DNA of 64,000 nucleotides. Origin: Aeromonas popoffii. GTDB taxonomy: Bacteria; Pseudomonadota; Gammaproteobacteria; Enterobacterales; Aeromonadaceae. Both the position numbers and the translations under genes were made by a program. Below are positions 18,242 to 26,920 of the stretch, in pieces. Location of the stretch: the NCBI RefSeq assembly GCF_000820025.1, contig NZ_CDBI01000057.1, forward strand, positions 54,946 through 118,945, given 5' to 3'. Position 1 is the first letter of the stretch, and each line of letters opens with the position of its first letter. Under the pieces are notes generated by a model that was given only the letters and a program-made list of their open reading frames with translations, had not been told where the DNA came from and made no database searches.

Positions 18242-18446
18242 GGGGGGGTCCCAGTTTTGATAAGTGCAACGCGTTGAGGGTGGCAGGGGGGCCACTTCAA
18301 GTCCGTTTTTGTGATCCGGGCAGTAGATCCCTGACAGCCGGTGTGCTTGCAGCATGCCTAATCCGGGGGGGTAAATCCAGAGTCTTGTAGCAGAATTTTA
18401 TGTTGCCATTAGTTGTATGTGATATGGATCTTGCATTTCATCAATA

Positions 18447-18974
18447 TTAATCACTGTTTATTTTGATATTGGCGAGATAACTGGCTTGCATGCCCTGTTC
18501 ATTTAACGAGCGATGAGACAGGGTGAAGATCAGCAGGGCCGAGGTGGTGTGCTGTACCTGCATCTGCGCCAGAAAGGGGTCCGGCTCGTCCGTATCAAAG
18601 CCGAATACCGGATGCGAGGGGCTGACCCTGACCGCATCCCGCGACAGGGTCAGCTCGTTCACCTCCACCCACTCGTAGCCCTGGCTCAGTGCCATCTCAC
18701 CCGCCCGCTTGAGCACATACTTGCGGGCCGTCTCCCGATCAATCAGCTCGTTACCAACAAACTCCAGCTGCCACTTGTCGGGGCCAAGTTGTGTCTGGGA
18801 GAAGCCGGTCTGGCCGTTCCAGAATGATTTTTCGCTGTGATAAGGGGTGGCACAGCCGAGCAGCAGGGCGCTCAGCAGGCAGGCCAGCACCAGATCAGGC
18901 AGGCTTGCGCCGTTGGCAAACCGTCGTGCATGACGACGGGAGCAGAAGGAGAGGGGGGGCGGATGTTGCATCAT
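18447..18974 (-). CDS. predicted outer-membrane-type lipoprotein of unknown function
   Basis: Small protein, 175 aa, with an unusually long basic N-region (about 20 residues including SRRHARR) followed by a hydrophobic stretch and the lipobox LLLGC. The mature part begins ATPYHSEKSFWNGQTGFSQT and resembles the CC0125/CC1285-type lipoproteins (SxxFWxGQTGFS, then a Y/E-rich domain), a family without known function. The start is uncertain: two ATG codons lie side by side at 18974 and 18971, both with poor ribosome sites. An upstream reading into the tRNA region was rejected. It is followed by nothing on this strand until the symporter. Confidence 0.7.
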   Translation of the reverse strand: MMQHPPPLSFCSRRHARRFANGASLPDLVLACLLSALLLGCATPYHSEKSFWNGQTGFSQTQLGPDKWQLEFVGNELIDRETARKYVLKRAGEMALSQGYEWVEVNELTLSRDAVRVSPSHPVFGFDTDEPDPFLAQMQVQHTTSALLIFTLSHRSLNEQGMQASYLANIKINSD

Positions 18975-19065
18975 GAGGGCCGTTTGGCGAAACACCTCAC
19001 CACTACAGCACAAACCGATCCGTGAGACAATCGCCGGTCGGGTCACCGTGGGGATACTGGGGATA

Positions 19066-19098
19066 AAAGAAAAGGCCTTGTCGTTTGACAAGGCCTTT
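19066..19098 (-). terminator. terminator of tRNA-Pro
   Basis: AAAGGCCTTGTC / GACAAGGCCTTT, loop GTTT, with TTTTCTTTT following on the minus strand. Confidence 0.85.
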
Positions 19099-19109
19099 AC
19101 CGGGGAATT

Positions 19110-19186
19110 TGGTCGGTGTGAGAGGATTCGAACCTCCGACCCTCTACACCCCATGCAGATGCGCTACCTGGCTGCGCTACACACCG
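19110..19186 (-). tRNA. tRNA-Pro (anticodon GGG)
   Basis: 77 nt including an encoded 3' CCA (19110-19112). The acceptor CGGTGTG pairs with CACACCG. The D arm is AGCGCAGCCAGGTAGCGCA, the anticodon loop ATGGGGT reads GGG (codons CCC and CCU), and the T arm is GGAGGTTCGAATCCTC. It strongly resembles E. coli proL. Confidence 0.95.
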
Positions 19187-19214
19187 ACGGAGTCAGCTCG
19201 GCTGACGGGGGCTG

Positions 19215-19243
19215 AGTTTATGGAGATGCCCCGATCCTGTCAA
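19215..19243 (-). promoter_or_regulatory. sigma-70 promoter of tRNA-Pro
   Basis: TTGACA (19238-19243 on the complement), 17-bp spacer, TAAACT (19215-19220). A GC-rich stretch follows the -10, typical of the stringently controlled discriminator of stable-RNA genes. Transcription should start near 19208, about 22 nt before the mature tRNA. Confidence 0.85.
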
Positions 19244-19382
19244 CAGGGGAAATCCCACTCCGAGACCGTTTGCCTGCTTTACGAGCAATTGGCGTTCAAA
19301 GTACCGCCATGGCGGCGACATCGGCCATTGAGGGCCCATGTCAGGGGCCTTTTGCTGCGCAGGTTTCAACCCACCATGAAAG

Positions 19383-19403
19383 CGGCCGCCCCGGAGGCGG
19401 CCG
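19383..19403. terminator. GC-rich hairpin after pyrC
   Basis: CGGCCGCC / GGCGGCCG stem, loop CCGGA (plus-strand reading), 21 bp beyond the dihydroorotase stop. The following T-run is short (CTTT on minus, TTT on plus). Confidence 0.55.
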
Positions 19404-19424
19404 TTTGCATCAGTGATGAAGGGA

Positions 19425-20768
19425 TCAGCGGTTGAAGGTCAGCCGCTTGCCCAGCACCTGATCGGTGACCTGACCGTTTTGCCAGGCGATCTGGCCATTG
19501 ACCAGGGTCATCTCCACCGTGCTGTGGAAGCGGTAACCGTTGAAGGGGGACCAGCCACACAGGTAGAGCAGGTTGCTGTCGTTGACCACATAGGGCTTGC
19601 CCAGATCCAGCAGCACCAAGTCTGCGAAGTAGCCCTCACGAATGTAGCCGCGATCCTGCACCTGGAAGCGCTCGGCTACCGCGTGGGATGTCTTCTTGAC
19701 GATAGTCTCCAGTGAAAACACGCCGTTGTGGTAGAGCTCCAGCAGCGCCAGCATGGAGTGCTGCACCAGAGGGATACCGGACGGCGCCTTGAAGTAGCTG
19801 TTCTGCTTCTCCTCCCAGGTGTGGGGAGCATGGTCGGTGGCGATGATGTCCAGCACGTCGTTGCGCACCGCATCCAGCAGGGCGTGCTGGTCGGCGGCTG
19901 TCTTCACCGCCGGGTTGCACTTGATCTGGCTGCCCAGGGTATCGTAATCCGCCTCGTTGAAGAACAGGTGGTGGACGCACACCTCGGCGGTGATGTTCTT
20001 GTCTTTGAGTTCGCTAAGGTCATGGCTGGCGGTAAACAGCGACAGCTCCTTGGCGGAGGTGAGGTGCAGCACGTGCAGCTTGGCCCCGTACTTTTTCGCC
20101 AGACCCACCGCCATGCTGGAGGACTTGTAGCAGGCCTCGTCATTGCGAATGCGACCGTGCTCGCGCATCGGCACATCCTCGCCCCACTTGGCGCGGGCTT
20201 CGTCTTCCAGCACCTTGATGGAGGGGGTGTCCTCGCAGTGAGTGACTATCATCACCGGGCTCTCGCGGAAAATCGCCGCCAGTGTCTCCTGGTTGTCCAC
20301 CAGCATGTTGCCGGTCGAGGAGCCCATGAACACCTTGACCCCGCAGGATTGCTTGGGATCGAGGCGCTTTATCTCGTCGAGGTTGTCGTTGGTGGCGCCG
20401 AGATAGAAGCTGTAGTTGGCGGCGGAGGCGTTGGCGGCTATCTGGTATTTGGCTTCGAGGGCATCGAGGGTAGTGGTCTGGGGATTGACGTTGGGCATCT
20501 CCATGAAGCTGGTGGTGCCCCCTGCCACGGCTGCCCGGGATTCACTGGCGATGGTCCCCTTGTGGGTCAGGCCTGGCTCACGGAAATGGACCTGATCATC
20601 GATCATCCCGGGGATGAGGTGGCGACCGGTTGCATCTATCACCACGGCATCGGGCGCCTCTATGTGAGGGGCGATCCGGGCGATCCGTTCCCCTTCAATC
20701 AATACATCCGAGGCATAGATGCGGCCTTCATTGACCAGGGTGGCATTCTTGATAAGCAATTTGTTCAT
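19425..20768 (-). CDS. pyrC: dihydroorotase-type amidohydrolase, class I
   Basis: Metal-dependent amidohydrolase, 447 aa, annotated from its similarity to class I dihydroorotases (carbamoyl-aspartate to dihydroorotate in pyrimidine synthesis). Metal and substrate motifs are IPGMIDDQVHFREPG, HCED, LHVLHLTSA and IATDHAPHTWEEK. The first motif reads D-Q-V-H where the superfamily usually has H-x-H, so one metal ligand is changed; I believe this is shared by a Bacteroides/Vibrio-type subgroup. The start MNKLLIKNATL was preferred to an extension lacking a ribosome site. Related hydantoinases or allantoinases remain possible. It is divergent from the PTPS-like gene. Confidence 0.85.
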   Translation of the reverse strand: MNKLLIKNATLVNEGRIYASDVLIEGERIARIAPHIEAPDAVVIDATGRHLIPGMIDDQVHFREPGLTHKGTIASESRAAVAGGTTSFMEMPNVNPQTTTLDALEAKYQIAANASAANYSFYLGATNDNLDEIKRLDPKQSCGVKVFMGSSTGNMLVDNQETLAAIFRESPVMIVTHCEDTPSIKVLEDEARAKWGEDVPMREHGRIRNDEACYKSSSMAVGLAKKYGAKLHVLHLTSAKELSLFTASHDLSELKDKNITAEVCVHHLFFNEADYDTLGSQIKCNPAVKTAADQHALLDAVRNDVLDIIATDHAPHTWEEKQNSYFKAPSGIPLVQHSMLALLELYHNGVFSLETIVKKTSHAVAERFQVQDRGYIREGYFADLVLLDLGKPYVVNDSNLLYLCGWSPFNGYRFHSTVEMTLVNGQIAWQNGQVTDQVLGKRLTFNR

Positions 20769-20847
20769 GGGGGAGTCCGGTTCCTTTGTCAGTGATCGCG
20801 GGTCATAATATCGCAAACTGCACTTTCTCTGTAGCAAGGCCTGACTG

Positions 20848-21747
20848 ATGAAGTTATTTGTAAGAGATTTGACCGTGATCGACTCCAGCTACCTGTGTGA
20901 ACGCCGTGGCATGGTAGGGGAGAGCTGGCTGGTGGATGTCGAGATGAGCGGCGAGCTCAACGAGATGAGCATGCTGCTTGACTTTGGTCGGGTGAAAAAA
21001 CTGATCAAGTCGATCATCGATGAAGAGGTGGATCACAAGCTGCTGGTACCGGCCGAATGCGCCCTGGTCCATGTGGCCCATCTGGAGGGGGAGGAGAGCA
21101 CGGTCGATCTGCTGCGCCCTGGCCGCTCTATTCACTTGCGCTGCCCCACTCAGGGGTTTGCCTTCATTCCGGCGCCCCAGATAGACAAGGAGTCCGTCAC
21201 TCGCTATCTGCTGGCGGTGCTGGCCCGGCGGCTGCCCGGCAACATCAAGGACTTGGCGCTGACCCTGCGCCAGGAGCAGATTGATGGCGCCTTCTACCAC
21301 TACAGCCACGGCCTGAAAAAGCACGATGGCAACTGCCAGCGCATCGCCCACGGCCATCGTTCTCCCATCGAGATCCATGTGGACGGTGAGCGCGATGGTG
21401 AGCTGGAGCTGAACTGGGCCGAGCGTTGGGCCGATATCTACCTTGGCACCGAAGAGGACAAGGTGGCTCTCGGCGAACTGAGCCTGAGCGAGCTGGCCAA
21501 AAGCACCCTGAATGATACGGCCAACACGCAGCCGGGTGAGCACTACCTCGGCTTCAAGTACGTGGCCCCTCAGGGATTGTTCCAGCTTGCCATGCCGGCG
21601 GGGGAGGTGGAGATGATCGACACCGATACCACCATAGAGCTGCTGGCCTGCTACATAGCCCGTGAAGTGAAAAAAGCGGTGGGTGACAAGTTTGTGAAAA
21701 TCGTGGCGTATGAAGGGGTGGGCAAGGGCGCCATCGCCTACGCCTGA
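20848..21747 (+). CDS. 6-pyruvoyl-tetrahydropterin synthase/QueD-like protein, two-domain form
   Basis: 299 aa, about twice the length of QueD (about 120 aa). Both halves look like tunnelling-fold domains: the N-terminal part has VDVEMSGELNEMSMLLDFGRVKKLI, the characteristic strand and D-F-x-x-[LV] helix, and the C-terminal part carries the zinc motif HGHRSPIEIHVDGE with a cysteine five residues before HGH (QueD spacing is four). The catalytic Cys/Asp/His set is not obviously complete. Likely a pterin-binding enzyme of the 6-carboxytetrahydropterin synthase family; the reaction is unknown. AAGGC precedes the start. It is divergent from pyrC with an 79-bp shared promoter region. Confidence 0.75.
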   Translation: MKLFVRDLTVIDSSYLCERRGMVGESWLVDVEMSGELNEMSMLLDFGRVKKLIKSIIDEEVDHKLLVPAECALVHVAHLEGEESTVDLLRPGRSIHLRCPTQGFAFIPAPQIDKESVTRYLLAVLARRLPGNIKDLALTLRQEQIDGAFYHYSHGLKKHDGNCQRIAHGHRSPIEIHVDGERDGELELNWAERWADIYLGTEEDKVALGELSLSELAKSTLNDTANTQPGEHYLGFKYVAPQGLFQLAMPAGEVEMIDTDTTIELLACYIAREVKKAVGDKFVKIVAYEGVGKGAIAYA

Positions 21748-21772
21748 TCCCGCGTTCGTTGTCAGAATAACC

Positions 21773-21796
21773 AAGGCCCCGCATCTGCGGGGCCTT
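21773..21796. terminator. bidirectional hairpin between convergent genes
   Basis: AAGGCCCCGCA / TGCGGGGCCTT, loop TC. It lies between the convergent PTPS-like and chemoreceptor genes; the T-tracts are short in both directions. Confidence 0.65.
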
Positions 21797-21831
21797 GTCG
21801 TTTCAGGGCAATGGAAAAACAGACTGCCTGA

Positions 21832-23844
21832 TCAGGCGCTGAGTCGGAAGTGTTTGACCAGGCTCTCCTGCTGCTCGGCCAGGGAGTCGAGCTGCTGGCT
21901 GGTCTCGGCCACCCGCTCAATCCCCTGATAGTTGAGATCCGAGATATCCGAGATGCGGTTGAGGTTGGTGGCGATGTCGGCGCTGGTGGCCTGCTGCTGC
22001 TCGGCGGCGGAGGCGATCTGGCTCGACATGTCACTGATCAGCACCACTATCCCCTGCACCTCCTCCATGGCGTTGTTAGCGTGGGAGCTCTGGCTCACGC
22101 AGCTGTCCATCTCGCGGGAGCACTCCTGCATGACGGTGACCGCCTTGGCGACCCCCTGCTGCAGGTTTTCGATCATGGTCTGGATCTCGCTGGTGGACTG
22201 GGCGGTGCGTCCCGCCAGGCTGCGTACCTCGTCGGCCACCACCGCAAAGCCGCGGCCCTGCTCGCCGGCCCGGGCCGCCTCGATGGCGGCGTTTAGCGCC
22301 AGCAGGTTGGTCTGTTCGGCGACGCCGCGAATGACGTCGAGTATGTTGCCGATCTGGTTGCTCATGGCGCTCACATCGCCGATCACCTTGCCGGTCTGCT
22401 GCAACTTGCCCGCCAGCTGATGGGTGGTGGTGATGTTGCCGGCCATCACTTTACGACCTGTCTCTGAGGCTTTCTCCACGTCCTGCACCCGCTCCAGGGT
22501 CTGGTTGGCTGCCTGGGCCACTTCACGCACCGAGGCTTCCATCTGGGTCATGGCGGCAGCGACCGAGGCGGTTTCCTGGCGCTGTTTCTCCAGATCCACC
22601 CGCACCGATTCGGTGGTGTGGCGGTTGTCGTGGGCGGTGGCGTTGAGCTGGGTCGAGGCCTGGGAGAGCTGGGTCAGCACGTTCCCCATCTGCTGGATCA
22701 GCAGGTTGATCTGGCTGCCGAGCTGGCCAAACTCGTTCTTGCTGCGAAAACCGATGCGCTGGGTCATGTCGCCCTGGGTCACCTCGGTCAGCACCCGTAG
22801 CAGCTCCTTGAGCGGGCGGCGAATGGCCTTGCCCAGGGTGTAGGCCACCAGAATGGCCACCAGTATAGCGATGGCGATGCTGATCCCCTGGGTGAGTGTG
22901 CTCTGGGCCTGCACCTTGCCGGAGGCGCGTATGTTGTTGTTCATCAGCAGCTGGCTCTGGTCGGTGATCCCCTCCAGCTTGCGCTGGATGCTGACGATGA
23001 GTTTGCTGGCCTGCTTGCTCTGCTCGCGCATCCGCTCTTGCTGCTGCATCAGCGCCAGGTACTGGGAGAGCACCCCTTCGCTGGCGGTGGTATCGCGCAC
23101 GAAGCCGTGCACGTAGTGGCCCATGTCATTGTCGAAGTTTTTGAGCTCTCCCTGCAGATCCTGGATGGTGCTGTTGAAGCCTTCTATCTGCATTTTGTTG
23201 CGTTTGAGCGCCCCCGCGATGGGGGCGGGTATGGTCTGGTTGAGCGCATCCATGGTGGAGAGTTCGATGGCGGAGAGTTTGGTGGTCAGGGTCTCGGACA
23301 GCATCTTGATGAAGTTGTCGTCTATGGTGACCATCATGTCCCCCAGGCTCTTCTTGAACTGGGGCAGACTGACCTGGAACTGCCCCTTGGCCTGGTTCAC
23401 TTTGTGCAAGCGAATGAGCAAGGCCTGATGTTCGGCAGGCAGGGTGCCGGTCAGTTGCAGATAGTCGCTGACCAGCGTGCTCAGTGCCGCCATCTCGCCC
23501 TGCAGTTCAGGGTGAGCCGCCGCCTGCCGACTGAGGGTGGCGAGCGTCTTGTCGACCTGAGCCTTGGCCTGTTGTAGCGCGGCCACCTCGGCCTGGATCT
23601 GCTTGGGATCCTGCTCGGTCAGCACGTCGGTGAGCCACTTGTTGGCGCTGAGCAAACTGATCTGGGTCTGACTGCTGGCGATCACCAGTGGCATGGATTG
23701 CCGGGTGACCTGATCCAGCGCCTGATTGAGCTCGCGCTGGCTGCGAAAGGTGAGTACCGAGGAGGCCGCCATCACGGCCACCAGAATGGCAAAGCCTAAA
23801 TAGACCCTCTGCAAGATGGAGAGGTCTGACATTGTTTGTTTCAT
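21832..23844 (-). CDS. methyl-accepting chemotaxis protein
   Basis: Chemoreceptor of 670 aa. It has an N-terminal transmembrane helix ([20 protein letters not shown]), a large periplasmic four-helix-type sensor (about 35-320), a second helix ([18 protein letters not shown]), a HAMP domain and a cytoplasmic signalling domain with the hairpin tip [20 protein letters not shown] and [18 protein letters not shown]. No C-terminal NWETF-type pentapeptide for CheR/CheB docking is present (it ends VKHFRLSA). Ligand unknown. It is a stand-alone receptor with no che genes nearby. Confidence 0.94.
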   Translation of the reverse strand: MKQTMSDLSILQRVYLGFAILVAVMAASSVLTFRSQRELNQALDQVTRQSMPLVIASSQTQISLLSANKWLTDVLTEQDPKQIQAEVAALQQAKAQVDKTLATLSRQAAAHPELQGEMAALSTLVSDYLQLTGTLPAEHQALLIRLHKVNQAKGQFQVSLPQFKKSLGDMMVTIDDNFIKMLSETLTTKLSAIELSTMDALNQTIPAPIAGALKRNKMQIEGFNSTIQDLQGELKNFDNDMGHYVHGFVRDTTASEGVLSQYLALMQQQERMREQSKQASKLIVSIQRKLEGITDQSQLLMNNNIRASGKVQAQSTLTQGISIAIAILVAILVAYTLGKAIRRPLKELLRVLTEVTQGDMTQRIGFRSKNEFGQLGSQINLLIQQMGNVLTQLSQASTQLNATAHDNRHTTESVRVDLEKQRQETASVAAAMTQMEASVREVAQAANQTLERVQDVEKASETGRKVMAGNITTTHQLAGKLQQTGKVIGDVSAMSNQIGNILDVIRGVAEQTNLLALNAAIEAARAGEQGRGFAVVADEVRSLAGRTAQSTSEIQTMIENLQQGVAKAVTVMQECSREMDSCVSQSSHANNAMEEVQGIVVLISDMSSQIASAAEQQQATSADIATNLNRISDISDLNYQGIERVAETSQQLDSLAEQQESLVKHFRLSA

Positions 23845-24007
23845 TATTGTCCCGCTTTATATGCAAAAGTCCCTTGCCTGAATACCCCGTCCATTTGATA
23901 CCCTGCTACCACCCTGGGCGAGTGACGCCATCTGACGTCTTCCGGCTATCGGTATTTTTAACAATAACTGAAGAAAATGGGACAACGGCTGTGTCAAATG
24001 TTGGCTT

Positions 24008-24058
24008 GTGTCACACTTGACACCCCTTGATGACCACCTCGGGAGCAACTTGAGGTGG
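24008..24058. promoter_or_regulatory. paired inverted repeats in the hinT leader
   Basis: GTGTCA-CACT-TGACAC (24008-24023) is a compact operator-like palindrome. Just downstream CCACCTC (24034-24040) can pair with GAGGTGG (24052-24058) about 37 bases before the hinT start. Function unknown. Confidence 0.35.
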
Positions 24059-24094
24059 GTGTTGAATTTTCTTTTTCATATAAAGGAGTTATCC

Positions 24095-24445
24095 ATGGCG
24101 CAAGAAACCATTTTCAGCAAAATCATCCGTAAAGAGATCCCCGCCGACATCCTTTATCAAGACGAGCTGGTGACCGCATTCCGGGACATCCAGCCCAAGG
24201 CCAAGACCCATATCCTGATCATTCCCAACGTATTGATCCCCACGGTCAACGACGTGGAAGCCGAACATGAGCTGGCCCTTGGTCGCATGTTCACGGTGGC
24301 GCGCAAGCTGGCAAGCGAGGCCGGGATTGCCGAGGATGGCTATCGCCTGATCATGAACTGCAATCGCCACGGCGGGCAGGAGGTCTACCACATCCACATG
24401 CATCTGCTGGGGGGTCAATCCCTGGGGCCGCTGCTTAGCCTGTGA
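24095..24445 (+). CDS. hinT: HIT-family purine nucleoside phosphoramidase HinT
   Basis: Cytosolic histidine-triad hydrolase, 116 aa (E. coli 119), that removes amines from AMP/GMP-phosphoramidates. The histidine triad is [10 protein letters not shown] near residue 100, after an N-terminal [19 protein letters not shown] and [17 protein letters not shown] core. AAGGAG lies 7 bases before the chosen ATG; an upstream in-frame ATG 29 codons earlier was rejected. It heads a string of cell-envelope genes; the next gene starts at the last base of its stop codon. The order hinT-...-ycfL-lpoB-thiK matches E. coli apart from one inserted lipoprotein gene. Confidence 0.95.
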   Translation: MAQETIFSKIIRKEIPADILYQDELVTAFRDIQPKAKTHILIIPNVLIPTVNDVEAEHELALGRMFTVARKLASEAGIAEDGYRLIMNCNRHGGQEVYHIHMHLLGGQSLGPLLSL

Positions 24446-25869
24446 TGCTTCGGTTTCCCCGTCTGGCCGCTCTTCTGCTGGTCAGTGCCCTGCTGGGGGG
24501 CTGCGCCTCCCACTGGCAGGACATATTCGTCTCCTATTCCGATCAGATGGCGCCGCTGCGCAACCAGCTGTTGCTGGGGCACGCCGCCGAGGCGTTGCCA
24601 GCGGTGCGCGAATCCACTCAAGGGGACGACAGCTATGTGCTGGACCGGCTCGAGCAGGGCCGCATCGCCTGGCTGGCAGGTCAGGATACGGGCAGCAAGC
24701 AGGCGTTCACCGCCGCCGACAGCCGCCTTGAGTGGGAAGACAATCAGGCCCAATACCGGCTGAGCCAGGGGTTGGGTCAGGCGGGTAGCCTGCTTACTAA
24801 CGATCAGAGCATGGCTTACCTGACGCCGGATTATGAGCGCACCATGCTGCATCACTATCTGGCGCTCAATTACCTGCAACGGGGAGATGCCGACGGCGCC
24901 CTGGTGGAGGTACGCCGGGCCAATCAGGTGCAGGAGCGGGCCCTCAAGGCACGGGCGGGGGAGCTGAACAAGGCCAGAGAGAAGCGGGCTGAAGCCACTA
25001 CAGAGCGCGAGATGCGCCAGATGATGTCGCACGGGGCTCCGGATCTCGACCGGCTGATTGGCCAGGTGAAAAACGGCTTTCAGAACGCCTATACCTTCTA
25101 TTTCTCTGGCGTGCTGTATGAGGCTGCCGGGGATCTTAACGATGCCTGGGTCGACTATCAGCGTGGCTACCAGATAGCGCCGGACAACCAGAGCCTGCAG
25201 GATGCCTTGCTGCGCCTCGCCCGTTTACGGGGCTCCGCGGACGAGATCCGCGAGACCGAGAAGAAAGTGGGTCGCAAGGCGCCGCCGCTTGCCAAGGATC
25301 AGGGGCAGCTGGTGGTGCTGTTTGAAGATGGCTTGATCCCGGCGCGGCGCGAACTGTTCCTGCCGCTGCCCATCGCCACCTCTCGCGGTGATTTTCGCAC
25401 CTTTACCGTTGCCATCCCCTATTACGACAATAGAGCCAGCCAGACAGGTCCCCTTGTCGTCTCGGTTGGCAAGCGAATCGAGCAGACCAGCGAGCTGGTC
25501 AGGCTGGAAGCGCTGGCCGCCAAGGATCTGCAGGAGCGGTTGCCGGGCATGCTGACCCGTCAGGCGCTGCGGCTGGTGGCCAAGGAGCAGCTGAGGCACA
25601 CCGCCGCCAAAGAGGGGGGCGATGTGGGCAATATTCTGGTCGGCATCTTCAATATCCTCTCGGAGCGGGCCGATACCCGCAGCTGGCTGACGTTGCCGGC
25701 CCTGGCGTCCAGTTGGCAGGGCATGCTGCCGGCTGGCGAGGTACAGCTCACCCTGGGGGCGGGCAGCGCCCAGCGCCAGGTGCCACTCACCATCCACAAG
25801 GGACACACCACCCTGGTCTGGGTACAGCGCCTCGGGGCTGGCTTGACCACCCGCGTTATGCCGTTATAA
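24445..25869 (+). CDS. TPR-containing lipoprotein, COG3014-like
   Basis: 474 aa with a lipoprotein signal peptide: hydrophobic AALLLVSALLGGC with Cys at about residue 20. The mature part is rich in short helical repeats resembling tetratricopeptide units, for example ALNYLQRGDADGALVEVRRANQVQ and YFSGVLYEAAGDLNDAWVDYQRGYQ. A C-terminal beta-rich region follows. This looks like the COG3014 family of uncharacterised lipoproteins. The ATG overlaps the hinT stop (TGATG), so the two are co-transcribed and translationally coupled. Its place beside lpoB hints at an envelope role; no activity can be inferred. Confidence 0.8.
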   Translation: MLRFPRLAALLLVSALLGGCASHWQDIFVSYSDQMAPLRNQLLLGHAAEALPAVRESTQGDDSYVLDRLEQGRIAWLAGQDTGSKQAFTAADSRLEWEDNQAQYRLSQGLGQAGSLLTNDQSMAYLTPDYERTMLHHYLALNYLQRGDADGALVEVRRANQVQERALKARAGELNKAREKRAEATTEREMRQMMSHGAPDLDRLIGQVKNGFQNAYTFYFSGVLYEAAGDLNDAWVDYQRGYQIAPDNQSLQDALLRLARLRGSADEIRETEKKVGRKAPPLAKDQGQLVVLFEDGLIPARRELFLPLPIATSRGDFRTFTVAIPYYDNRASQTGPLVVSVGKRIEQTSELVRLEALAAKDLQERLPGMLTRQALRLVAKEQLRHTAAKEGGDVGNILVGIFNILSERADTRSWLTLPALASSWQGMLPAGEVQLTLGAGSAQRQVPLTIHKGHTTLVWVQRLGAGLTTRVMPL

Positions 25870-25931
25870 GGATGGCGTGACAGATACGATAAACCGGCGT
25901 GACCTGTGGCCTGCCGGCGAAGGAGATCAAG

Positions 25932-26324
25932 ATGAAAGCATACGGTTTGGCCCTGGCGATGCTGCTGACCGGCTGCGCCACCAATACGTCCGGCGTGGCG
26001 CTCTATGGCGCGGCGGGGGCGGCACCCGTGCAGGAACAGCATCAGAACGTCAATGTGACCCTGACCGAACTGAGCCGGCGCGAGCAAAATGGCCTGCTGC
26101 AGGTCAATGTGGCTGCGGCCAGTACCCAGCGTGGCGATAACAGGCTGCAATATCTGTTCTATTGGTATGATGAGGCGGGGCAGGAGGTGGCCAGCGATGG
26201 GCGCGGCTGGACCCCTATTCAGCTCCACGGCTATCAGAGCCGCACCCTATCAGCCCTGGCGCCGAGCCCGGCCGCCCGGGGATACCGGATTTATGTACGC
26301 GAAGTGATTGAGGAATCCTACTGA
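25932..26324 (+). CDS. ycfL: YcfL-like DUF1425 lipoprotein
   Basis: 130 aa lipoprotein (E. coli YcfL 125 aa) with lipobox MLLTGC near residue 15. The mature domain contains LQYLFYWYDEAGQEV and GYRIYVREV, typical of DUF1425, a small beta-sandwich with an immunoglobulin-like fold. Function unknown. The start MKAYGLAL has GGAG upstream. The stop codon overlaps the lpoB start (TGATG), so the two are expected to be made together, which suggests a link to peptidoglycan synthase regulation. Confidence 0.85.
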   Translation: MKAYGLALAMLLTGCATNTSGVALYGAAGAAPVQEQHQNVNVTLTELSRREQNGLLQVNVAAASTQRGDNRLQYLFYWYDEAGQEVASDGRGWTPIQLHGYQSRTLSALAPSPAARGYRIYVREVIEESY

Positions 26325-26920
26325 TGAAAATGAATCATGCCCTGCTGATATTGACTGGCGCCCTGCTGCTCGGCGGCTGTTCCAGCACCACTGTCAGCTA
26401 TGGCGACCCGACCGAAACCGAGACGGTGACAGTGGACTACGGTTCATCGGATCTGCAGGCCATCGCTGACAAGATGGCGGACTCCATGCTCGCCTCGCCG
26501 GCCACCAGCGAGATCACCGCCGGCGGTCGTCCGGTGATGTTTATGGACTCCATCCGCAACAAGACCTCGGAGCACATAGATACCGAGGCCATCACCGACA
26601 CCATCCGCACCAAGTTGTTGCGGTCCGGCAAGTTCCGTTTCGTCGACATGAGCAAGGTGGCGGCGGTCAAGCAGCAGCTTGAGTACCAGCAGGGCAGCGG
26701 CATGGTGGATCCCGCCTCCATGGTGCGTCTGGGCAAGCAGACCGGGGCCCGTTACATGATCTATGGCAACCTCGCCAGCATCGTCAAGGACAATGGCAAG
26801 GTGAAGAATGTCTACTACCAAATGACCATGAACCTGATGGATCTGCAAAACGGCGAGCTGCTGTGGGCCGATCAGAAGGAGATCCGCAAACAGGCGAAGA
26901 AATCCACCTTTGGCTGGTGA
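26324..26920 (+). CDS. lpoB: outer-membrane lipoprotein LpoB, activator of PBP1b
   Basis: 198 aa outer-membrane lipoprotein that reaches through the peptidoglycan to stimulate penicillin-binding protein 1b. Signal peptide with lipobox LLLGGC; a short disordered linker; then the LpoB domain (about 40-198) with DSIRNKTSEHIDTEAITDTIR, GKFRFVDMSKV, GARYMIYGNLASI and LLWADQKEIRKQ. The linker is much shorter than the Pro/Gln-rich one of E. coli LpoB. It lies between ycfL and thiK exactly as in E. coli. The ATG overlaps the preceding stop. Confidence 0.92.
   Translation: MKMNHALLILTGALLLGGCSSTTVSYGDPTETETVTVDYGSSDLQAIADKMADSMLASPATSEITAGGRPVMFMDSIRNKTSEHIDTEAITDTIRTKLLRSGKFRFVDMSKVAAVKQQLEYQQGSGMVDPASMVRLGKQTGARYMIYGNLASIVKDNGKVKNVYYQMTMNLMDLQNGELLWADQKEIRKQAKKSTFGW

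Noticed and set aside
16928..18277. 449-codon plus-strand frame opposite the DAACS symporter
   Set aside because: Shadow frame with extreme Gly/His/Gln content; the opposite strand encodes a clear transporter.
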